Source: Phormidium tenue FACHB-1052 (GTDB lineage: Bacteria; Cyanobacteriota; Cyanobacteriia; Phormidesmidales; Phormidesmidaceae). From it: DNA of 64,000 bases. Position numbers and translations under genes: made by a program. Under the pieces are notes generated by a model. The model was not told the DNA's origin. It did no database searches and worked only from the letters and a program-made list of their open reading frames with translations. Of the stretch, positions 57,645 through 64,000 are shown piece by piece (within the stretch, counting starts at the first letter, position 1; every line of letters begins with the position of its first letter). The stretch lies in assembly GCF_014696675.1 (NCBI RefSeq), contig NZ_JACJQN010000018.1, forward strand, positions 62,001-126,000, written 5' to 3'.

Positions 57645-58970
57645 ATGAAAAAAGTTTTCGTCCTCGATACCAACGTATTGCTTCACGATCCGATGGCAAT
57701 GTTCAGGTTTGAGGACAACGATGTGGTGTTGCCCATCACCATTATCGAAGAGCTCGATCGCTTCAAAAAAGGCACCGCCGACACTGGCCGCAACGCTCGC
57801 TATGTGTCGCGCACTCTGGATGAGCTGCGCCAGCAGGGCTCGCTGGTCCAAGGCATTCCGCTAGAAAAGGGCGGCACCCTCAAAGTGGCTCTGTGCCACC
57901 GCGATACCCTACGGCAGTTGCCCGCCGAGCTGGAGGGCGACCAGGGCGACAACGCTATTCTCGCCGTGGCGATGGAGTATAAGCACCACCACGACCTGCC
58001 CGTGGTGCTGGTCAGCAAAGACACCAACTTGCGCATTAAAGCCAACGCCGTCGGGCTGGTGGCCGAAGACTACGAAACCGACAAGATTGACTACGACGAC
58101 CTCTACACCGGCACCCTGGAGGTGATGACCTCCGCCGAGGCCATGAGCCAGCTGTTTGGCAACGGCTACTTGAAGCTCGATGTGCCGCTCCACCCCAACC
58201 AGGCCGTTACCCTGGTCGATGAGTCGAACCCAAACCACACGGCGCTGGCCATGGTGCAGGGCAGCAGCGGCAAGCTGGTGCCCCTCAGCAAGCTGCCCCA
58301 CGCTGGGGTATCGCGGGTGCTGCCTCGCAACCGTGAGCAGCGGTTTGCCTTTGAGCTGCTGCTGCAAGACTCGATCTCAATGGTGACTCTGGTGGGCAAG
58401 GCGGGCACGGGGAAAACGCTGCTGGCGATCGCCGCTGGGGTGCAAAAAGTGGCTGACGAGCGCCTCTACTCGCGCCTGCTGATTGCGCGACCCATCGTGC
58501 CCCTGGGTCGCGACATTGGCTACCTGCCGGGCGACATGCGCGAAAAGCTCAACCCCTGGATGCAGCCCCTCTACGACAATTTTGACCTGATCTTTGGCAC
58601 CCAGGATATGCGTGGCCGCCCTGAACACTGGCGACGCGGCCATGAAGAGATGATCGATCAGGGGCTATTGCAGATTGAGGCGCTGACCTACATTCGGGGG
58701 CGATCAATTCCCAAGCAGTTCCTGATTGTGGATGAAGCCCAAAACCTCACCCCCCACGAGGTCAAAACTATTCTTACCCGCGCTGGGGAAGGCACCAAAA
58801 TCGTTCTCACCGGCGACCCCGATCAGATCGACAACCCCTACGTCGATGCCTCTAGCAACGGCCTGACCTACGTCGTTGAGCGTTTCAAGGACGAAGCTCT
58901 AGCTGGGCACATAACGCTCAACAAAGGGGAGCGATCGGGCCTAGCCGAGCGGGCAGCAATGCTGCTGTAG
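57645..58970 (+). CDS. PIN-PhoH family ATPase/ribonuclease
   Basis: The protein has 441 residues from ATG 57645. An N-terminal PIN nuclease domain (VLDTNVLLHDP, ITIIEELDRFKKG) is fused to a PhoH-type P-loop ATPase with Walker [14 protein letters not shown], Walker B FLIVDEAQNLTPHEVKTIL and GDPDQIDNPYVD. Related YlaK/PhoH2 proteins unwind and cleave RNA. The likely role is RNA turnover, inferred from the family. The ATG at 57645 is supported by the PIN start (MKKVFVLDTN). Confidence 0.9.
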   Translation: MKKVFVLDTNVLLHDPMAMFRFEDNDVVLPITIIEELDRFKKGTADTGRNARYVSRTLDELRQQGSLVQGIPLEKGGTLKVALCHRDTLRQLPAELEGDQGDNAILAVAMEYKHHHDLPVVLVSKDTNLRIKANAVGLVAEDYETDKIDYDDLYTGTLEVMTSAEAMSQLFGNGYLKLDVPLHPNQAVTLVDESNPNHTALAMVQGSSGKLVPLSKLPHAGVSRVLPRNREQRFAFELLLQDSISMVTLVGKAGTGKTLLAIAAGVQKVADERLYSRLLIARPIVPLGRDIGYLPGDMREKLNPWMQPLYDNFDLIFGTQDMRGRPEHWRRGHEEMIDQGLLQIEALTYIRGRSIPKQFLIVDEAQNLTPHEVKTILTRAGEGTKIVLTGDPDQIDNPYVDASSNGLTYVVERFKDEALAGHITLNKGERSGLAERAAMLL

Positions 58971-59067
58971 AGCTTGCTGACTTACTGTGCTCAAACGGGC
59001 GTGCTGCCAAGACATGTAGCGTAGACAACAGTGCGATCGCGCCACAGCAACAGCTAGCGAATCTAGC

Positions 59068-60399
59068 TCACGCTTGCTGATCTAGCAAAGCCAGGGCCTC
59101 AATTAGCGGCAGAGGACGGCTGAATAAAAAGCCCTGGCCAATGTCACAGCCCATCGATTTTAGCGCCGCCATCTGGGCCGGGGTTTCAATGCCCTCGGCC
59201 ACGGTGGGCAGGCCTAGCTGACGAGCAATATCAATAATCGAACCGACTAAAATTTTGGCGCGATCGCTGCTGCACAACTTTTGAATAAACGACTGGTCAA
59301 TCTTTAAACAGTCGATCTCGCAGCGCTCTAGATAGTTGAGGCTAGAGTAGCCGGTGCCGAAGTCGTCGAGGGAAACCTCAAACCCAGCGGCGCGACACTT
59401 ACCGATGGAGTTAATGGCCTCAGCCTCATTCAAAAAGATTCGCTCCGTCACCTCTAGCTTAATCTGTTGGGCATCAACGCTATGGCGTTGGGTACAGGCA
59501 ATTAACCGCTCAAAAAAGTCGGGCTGCTGAAACTGCCGCACCGAAATATTGATGCTCATAAAAAAGTCAGTGCTGCTTTGGCCAAGACTCTCTAAGTGCT
59601 TTTGAAAACGGCGCAGATCGGCACAGGAGTGATCGAGAATCCAGTCGCCCATGGGCAAGATTAGCGAGGTTTCTTCAGCCAGGGCAATAAAGCGTTGAGG
59701 AGTCACTGATCCGCGCTGGGGACATTGCCACCGCAGCAGTGACTCAAAGCCCAAAATGGTGCCTGTAGTTAGGTTGAAAAGGGGCTGATACACCAGCGAT
59801 AGCTCATCGTTGCGGACGGCATTTTGTAGGTCAGACTCTAGCTTAATGTCGTCTAAAATTTGCTGGTGTTGCTGACTTCTCGCGTAGGCTTTCTCAGTGA
59901 TGGCAGGGCTGGGCAGACCAATATGAGGGTTTGCTAGGGTCTTGATATAGGTGTTGTAGGCTCGGTTGCGGTGCAGCGACATCGAGATAAACAGCCGCAC
60001 CATCGGCGACGACGACTCGATGCGCTCGGCTACTTGAGCTGCCGATACCACAATGCAGCGGCAAGGGCTGAGGGCTTTAGCCGAGGCCGAGCGGGGCGAG
60101 GCGTCAATAATACCCATCTCCCCAAAAATATCCCCCTGCCCCAGCACGTTGAGCTGAATTGAATCATGGCCAGAACCCACAAAAATCTCCACGTAGCCCG
60201 ACTCAATAATGTAGGCTTTATCGGCGGTGCTGCCCTCGGTAAAAATCGTTTCACTAGCCGCAAATAGTCGAATATTGCAGTCAGGGGCGATCGCCATGTC
60301 GGCCACCAGGCTAGTGCTGTCGCTGTTTTCAAGGGCAGGTTCCATAGGAGGCAATGAACCGAGGGGTATAGGACAAGACAAAGCAGGGAAGATTTTCAT
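59068..60399 (-). CDS. Cyclic-nucleotide-binding EAL domain protein (c-di-GMP phosphodiesterase)
   Basis: The protein has 443 residues. A cNMP-binding domain at about 40-150 has the phosphate-binding cassette GDIFGEMGIIDASPRSASA with the key Glu and Arg present. The EAL domain at about 190-435 has FESLLRW (ESL in place of EAL, keeping the metal-binding Glu), INISVRQF, VTERIF, DDFGTGYSSLNYL, LKIDQSF, AEGIET and QGFLFSRP. The conserved residues suggest an active c-di-GMP phosphodiesterase controlled by cAMP or cGMP. In cyanobacteria c-di-GMP controls motility, sessility and surface adhesion. ATG 60399 is used; ATG 60345 is also possible. Confidence 0.9.
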   Translation of the reverse strand: MKIFPALSCPIPLGSLPPMEPALENSDSTSLVADMAIAPDCNIRLFAASETIFTEGSTADKAYIIESGYVEIFVGSGHDSIQLNVLGQGDIFGEMGIIDASPRSASAKALSPCRCIVVSAAQVAERIESSSPMVRLFISMSLHRNRAYNTYIKTLANPHIGLPSPAITEKAYARSQQHQQILDDIKLESDLQNAVRNDELSLVYQPLFNLTTGTILGFESLLRWQCPQRGSVTPQRFIALAEETSLILPMGDWILDHSCADLRRFQKHLESLGQSSTDFFMSINISVRQFQQPDFFERLIACTQRHSVDAQQIKLEVTERIFLNEAEAINSIGKCRAAGFEVSLDDFGTGYSSLNYLERCEIDCLKIDQSFIQKLCSSDRAKILVGSIIDIARQLGLPTVAEGIETPAQMAALKSMGCDIGQGFLFSRPLPLIEALALLDQQA

Positions 60400-60683
60400 A
60401 GCAAAAACGATTTTTCAGGGGGTTGCTCTAGCATCTCCTATTTTTAGAAGGGTGTTCATAGCCCCAATGTGAAGTATCGGTAAGCGTTTCTAAAAAGCCT
60501 AGCCAATCACAGCAGCATCGTGTAGCTGTCACCGGCCACTATGATCTAAATCACAACAATTGCAGGATAAATTAACTAGCATCCGTCAGAATATGGACGG
60601 GGTCTGAGGCCAATTGAGGCATCCTCAAACTGAGGACACTGCCAGGGGCTCGGCTCCACCCCAATCCTTTGCTGCGTAACGCC

Positions 60684-61655
60684 ATGACTGCCTTTTCGAC
60701 CACTTCTGCTCACGGCTCAGTTAGCCAGGTTACCGTGGTGGGGGCGGGCAACGTAGGCAGCACCCTGGCCCAGCGCCTGCTAGAGCGCAACCTGGCCAAC
60801 GTAGTAGTGGTCGATATTGTTGAAGGTCGGCCCCAAGGGGTCGCCCTCGATCTGTCTCAGGCCGCAGGGTGCGAGGGCCACAACCGCACCATCGTGGGCA
60901 CCAACGACTACCACGACACCGCCAACTCAGACATTGTGGTGATTACCGCCGGGCTGCCCCGACGCCCCGGTATGACCCGCGACGATCTCACCCAGGTCAA
61001 CGGCAAAATTGTGATTGACACCCTGCGTCAGGCCTTGGCTGCATCGCCCCAGGCCAGCGTGGTAGTGGTTACCAATCCGCTCGATGTCATGACCTACCTG
61101 GCCTGGAAAGCCAGCGGCCTGCCCCCCCAGCGGGTGATGGGCATGGCCGGAGTGCTCGACTCGGCTCGGTTTCAAACCTTTATTGCCTGGGAGTTGGGGG
61201 TGCCGCCGAGCGATGTCTCGGCTATGGTGCTAGGGGGCCACGGTGACCTGATGGTGCCCCTGCCCAGCTACACTACTGTCAACGGCATTCCTGTAGCTGA
61301 GCTGATGCCTGCGCCCCGTCTACAGGCGCTGATCGATCGCACCCGCAACGGCGGTGCCGAAATTGTGCAGTTGCTCAAGCAGGGGGGGGCTTACTACGCG
61401 CCCGCGTCCTCGGCTTGCGTCATGGTGGAGTCGATGCTGCTCAACCAGCGGCGGATATTGCCCCTAGCCGCTCACCTGACGGGCCAGTACGGCCTGAGCG
61501 ATCTCTATTTGGGAGTGCCCTGTCGCCTGGGCCAAGGGGGCATTGAAGAAATTTTGGAACTATCGCTTACCCCAGAAGAGCAGTTGGCCCTGGAGCGATC
61601 GGCTGCCTCCGTGAAAGAGCAGATTCCGCTAGCTTTGGCCTTGTTAAGTTCGTAA
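60684..61655 (+). CDS. mdh: Malate dehydrogenase (LDH-like type)
   Basis: The protein has 323 residues from ATG 60684 (a TTG at 60669 is the upstream alternative). The NAD loop is VVGAGNVGSTLAQ (20-25 core GAGNVG) followed by VVDIVEGRPQG. The substrate loop AGLPRRPGMTRDDL has Arg at the specificity position, which favours malate over lactate. The catalytic His lies in LGGHGDLMVPL. It interconverts malate and oxaloacetate in central metabolism. It is followed by a convergent 28-codon gene. Confidence 0.93.
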   Translation: MTAFSTTSAHGSVSQVTVVGAGNVGSTLAQRLLERNLANVVVVDIVEGRPQGVALDLSQAAGCEGHNRTIVGTNDYHDTANSDIVVITAGLPRRPGMTRDDLTQVNGKIVIDTLRQALAASPQASVVVVTNPLDVMTYLAWKASGLPPQRVMGMAGVLDSARFQTFIAWELGVPPSDVSAMVLGGHGDLMVPLPSYTTVNGIPVAELMPAPRLQALIDRTRNGGAEIVQLLKQGGAYYAPASSACVMVESMLLNQRRILPLAAHLTGQYGLSDLYLGVPCRLGQGGIEEILELSLTPEEQLALERSAASVKEQIPLALALLSS

Positions 61656-61794
61656 TTGTTTTGAAAATTCTGTCTGTCGAATTTTCTGATTATAGAAATG
61701 TACTGGCTACGCCCTTGTGGGGCTGAGCTGTGCATTAGGTTCGCTAAATTTGAGTCTGGTGTTAGCTCTACCTGACTCATCTAGCACTGCTCCC

Positions 61795-61881
61795 TCAGGC
61801 GAGTAGAATCACCAACAGCAAAAAGCCAAAGACGGAAGCGCCAGACTGCCAGAAAATTTTAGATGCTGTGTTGTCAACCAT
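61795..61881 (-). CDS. 28-residue single-span membrane miniprotein, hypothetical
   Basis: The minus-strand frame reads MVDNTASKIFWQSGAS followed by the hydrophobic VFGFLLLVILLA and TGA. This is one membrane span with a short polar N-terminus, in the size and layout range of small photosynthetic or respiratory complex subunits. A possible weak ribosome site (AAGG) is about 9 nt upstream. I cannot assign it to a known subunit. The support is the signature alone, so it is tentative. Confidence 0.4.
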   Translation of the reverse strand: MVDNTASKIFWQSGASVFGFLLLVILLA

Positions 61882-62088
61882 GACGTTTACCTTACAGGTT
61901 AAGGATAGAAACACTGTGTGCTCTAAGCATTCCCGAATCTAACCCTAGAATCTTGGGGCTTAGGCTATTAGGCTCTACTCTCACTGTAGGTCTCTGGCCT
62001 AGAACTACCGTGACGAATGTGCCAAAACTCTGTCCGGCGATTTTAAATCCAGCGGCGGTGACCTCGATTAGCTGTTTCGTCAAATATC

Positions 62089-63438
62089 ATGAATTCAACC
62101 GCCCTACCCGAGTTTTTGCAGCGCTCTGCCGCCCACTACTGGCTACAAAATGCCAGACTGCCCCTGGCCTGCGTGGATAGGCCGAGAGATTGGAATGCGA
62201 TCGCAGCCCTCTCAGCCCCCCCCATATCAGAAGCATTAGTCGCCGCCCACCTAGAAATCCGAGACGGGCAGATTGCGGCCATTATTCCGGCTAGCCAGTC
62301 CATTGACCCCGACCTGCCCGCCTGGGATCTGCGCCAGGGTATGGTGTGGCCCTGCTTTGCTGACTGCCACACCCATCTAGACAAAGGCCAGACCTGGTTT
62401 CGCAACCCCAACCCCGATGGCACCTTTGCCTCGGCTCTCAAAGCCGCCGAAGCCGACCACAGTAATTGGAGCGCTGAAGATCTCTACCCCCGCATGAGCT
62501 TTGGCCTACGGTGCAGCTATGCCCACGGCACCCAGGCTGTTAGAACCCATTTGGACTGCTTGAATGGGCAGGAGGAAATTAGCTTTGCGGTCTTCGACCG
62601 GCTACGGCAGGAGTGGGCGGGCAAGATCGCGCTCCAGGCGGTGTGTCTGGTGTCGATGGATTACTACGATCGCCCCGAGGCCGAAGGTCTGGCTGATACC
62701 GTTGCCCGGTACGGCGGCGTTTTAGGCGGGGTCATTTATCCCCAGCCCGGACTGGAAGCCCAGATCGATCGCGCCTTTGAGCTGGCCGAGGCGCGAAGCC
62801 TAGACCTCGATTTCCACGCTGATGAGAGTCTTGACCCCCAGGCGGAAGGGCTGCGGGTGGTGGCCGCGACCAAACTGCGGCGAGGGTTTACCGGCAAGGT
62901 GAACTGCGGCCACTGCTGTAGTTTGTCGGTGCAGGCGGGCGATCGCGCCCAAGATACCCTAGCCCTGCTCAATCAGGCCGATATCAGCGTCGTCAGCCTG
63001 CCCATGTGCAACCTCTACCTGCAAGATCGCCAACCGGGCCGCATGCCCCGCTATCGCGGTGTCACCTTACTACCTGAGCTGCGCCAGTTTGAGGTGGCGG
63101 TGGCCCTGGCCAGCGACAACTGCCGCGACGCCTTCTTTGCTTACGGCGACCACGACATGGTGGAGGTGTTTACCCAAGCGGTGCGCATTGGCCAGCTCGA
63201 TCGCTCCATTGGCGACTGGCCCCAAGCCGTGACCCGCACCCCAGCCCAGATTATGGGCCTGGAGGCGGGGCTAATTGGGACGGGTCGCTCGGCGGATCTA
63301 GTGGTGTTTAAGGCCCGCAGCTTTAGCGAGCTGCTGTCGCGGCCCCAGGGCGATCGCGTCGTTTTGCGCCGGGGTAGCCCCATCGACACCACCCTGCCCG
63401 ACTACGCCGAACTCGACGCGGTGGTAGGAGTCGCCTAA
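62089..63438 (+). CDS. Cytosine deaminase-like amidohydrolase
   Basis: The protein has 449 residues. The amidohydrolase metal ligands are seen in ADCHTHLDKGQ (H94, H96), DLDFHADESLDP and VNCGHCCSL, with SDNCRDAFF supplying the late Asp. The pattern and length match cytosine deaminase (CodA-like) enzymes that convert cytosine to uracil in pyrimidine salvage, though isoguanine or related pterin/atrazine-type activities occur in the family. ATG 62089 opens the domain. No transporter is adjacent. Confidence 0.87.
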   Translation: MNSTALPEFLQRSAAHYWLQNARLPLACVDRPRDWNAIAALSAPPISEALVAAHLEIRDGQIAAIIPASQSIDPDLPAWDLRQGMVWPCFADCHTHLDKGQTWFRNPNPDGTFASALKAAEADHSNWSAEDLYPRMSFGLRCSYAHGTQAVRTHLDCLNGQEEISFAVFDRLRQEWAGKIALQAVCLVSMDYYDRPEAEGLADTVARYGGVLGGVIYPQPGLEAQIDRAFELAEARSLDLDFHADESLDPQAEGLRVVAATKLRRGFTGKVNCGHCCSLSVQAGDRAQDTLALLNQADISVVSLPMCNLYLQDRQPGRMPRYRGVTLLPELRQFEVAVALASDNCRDAFFAYGDHDMVEVFTQAVRIGQLDRSIGDWPQAVTRTPAQIMGLEAGLIGTGRSADLVVFKARSFSELLSRPQGDRVVLRRGSPIDTTLPDYAELDAVVGVA

Positions 63439-63604
63439 TTGGCCCGCCCCAACCTGGAAAACCGAACTTCCCTGGGGCGTGGGGTTTGCTACGCTAAACC
63501 CAGAGGTAGATGTGGGTTGGCGGAAGTGGCGGTGGCCCTCCCCAGCCCAACGTTGACTACAGACGATAGTCACCACTTGAGCGCGGGTTTTTAGGAGGAT
63601 AGGA

Positions 63605-64000
63605 ATGGCTGCTACGGGCTTTAAAGACTACTACGCGGTGCTGGGGGTCAGTCGTACGGCAAGTGCCGACGAGATCAAGCAGTCTTTTCGCAAGCTGGCC
63701 CGCAAGTACCACCCCGACGTAAACCCCAATGACAAAACCGCCGAGGCCAAGTTTAAAGAGGTGAGCGAAGCCTACGAGGTGCTCTCCGACGCCGACAAAC
63801 GTAAAAAGTATGACCAGTTCGGTCAATACTGGCAGCAGGCCAGCCGCGCTGGGGCAGGCCCCGCCTATGGCAGCCCCGGCGACATGGGCGGCTTTGACTT
63901 TAGCAACTACGGCAGCTTTGACGAGTTTATCAACGAGCTGCTGGGTCGTTTTGCCACGCCAGGGGGCGGCGGTGCCCGCTCCTATCCCTACGGTGCTCCG
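63605..64000 (+). CDS. dnaJ: DnaJ/CbpA family chaperone, N-terminal part
   Basis: The gene runs off the window; 132 codons are visible. It starts with the J domain: [28 protein letters not shown] with the key His-Pro-Asp motif, and [16 protein letters not shown], then a Gly/Phe-rich region ([17 protein letters not shown]). J proteins stimulate DnaK (Hsp70) ATPase. AGGAGG (63593-63598) 6 nt before the ATG supports the start. Whether it is full DnaJ with zinc fingers or the shorter CbpA type cannot be told; the absence of a visible zinc region is expected at this point. Confidence 0.9.
   Translation, partial: MAATGFKDYYAVLGVSRTASADEIKQSFRKLARKYHPDVNPNDKTAEAKFKEVSEAYEVLSDADKRKKYDQFGQYWQQASRAGAGPAYGSPGDMGGFDFSNYGSFDEFINELLGRFATPGGGGARSYPYGAP

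Noticed and set aside
60540-60683. NtcA-type site (GTA-N8-TAC) before mdh
   Set aside because: No match with the required spacing and half-sites was found on either strand in the gap.

Overview
The window is a piece of a cyanobacterial chromosome, very probably from a filamentous non-heterocystous lineage (Leptolyngbya/Nodosilinea-like; the genus is an inference and was not tested). The signs are the very frequent HIP1 octamer GCGATCGC in and between genes, a magnesium chelatase chlI, a bacterial glgC, a cyanobacterial-type FtsH, DUF4347 and RTX surface proteins, a five-PAS hybrid kinase, and a strong GC bias. Genes lie on both strands in short operons. One tRNA gene (tRNA-Asp, GTC) is present. 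I found no rRNA, CRISPR array, prophage or intact insertion sequence.

Layout. 1-5 kb: the 3' end of an Lhr-like (ligase-associated) helicase, convergent with a 1219-residue HTH/STAND-ATPase/WD40 protein. 5-14 kb: one 2987-codon gene for a type I-secreted, calcium-binding surface protein with 18 near-identical 47-48-residue repeats, a seven-unit delta-60 propeller, cadherin/Ig-like domains and a C-terminal RTX block. 14-22 kb: an FMN reductase, a membrane-tethered GTPase, a methyltransferase, a GNAT acetyltransferase and the large hybrid histidine kinase. 22.7-28 kb: a lipoprotein, a 149-bp MITE, and two overlapping STAND/AAA ATPase genes that look like one functional unit. 28-34.6 kb: cysC, a YihY/BrkB membrane protein, a second MITE copy, a Nif3 family protein, small envelope proteins, ftsH and tRNA-Asp.

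34.7-45 kb: an orphan MSMEG_0570-type nitrogen-starvation protein, a peptide-binding lipoprotein, a glgC-kinase pair, a two-gene operon sharing an unnamed ~125-residue module (alone in one gene, fused to a PstS-like binding domain in the other), a GH1 beta-glucosidase, an AT-rich membrane-protein gene, and chlI-ruvC. 45-49 kb: a YuaF/NfeD-like protein and two translationally coupled flotillin-like proteins. 49.6-64 kb: a GH13_18 sugar phosphorylase, cobS, a proS-led operon with two envelope proteins, a PIN-PhoH ATPase, a cNMP-EAL protein, malate dehydrogenase, a 28-codon membrane miniprotein, a cytosine deaminase-like amidohydrolase and the 5' end of a dnaJ family gene.

The least ordinary items are: the coupled STAND ATPase pair; the duplicated module in the PstS-like operon; the MITE pair with perfect 8-bp target duplications; palindromic repeats that have become in-frame coding sequence in three proteins; and three direct TCTGAC repeats at exact 11-bp spacing upstream of the giant surface-protein gene. 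All functional calls rest on reading motifs by eye; no database search was run.
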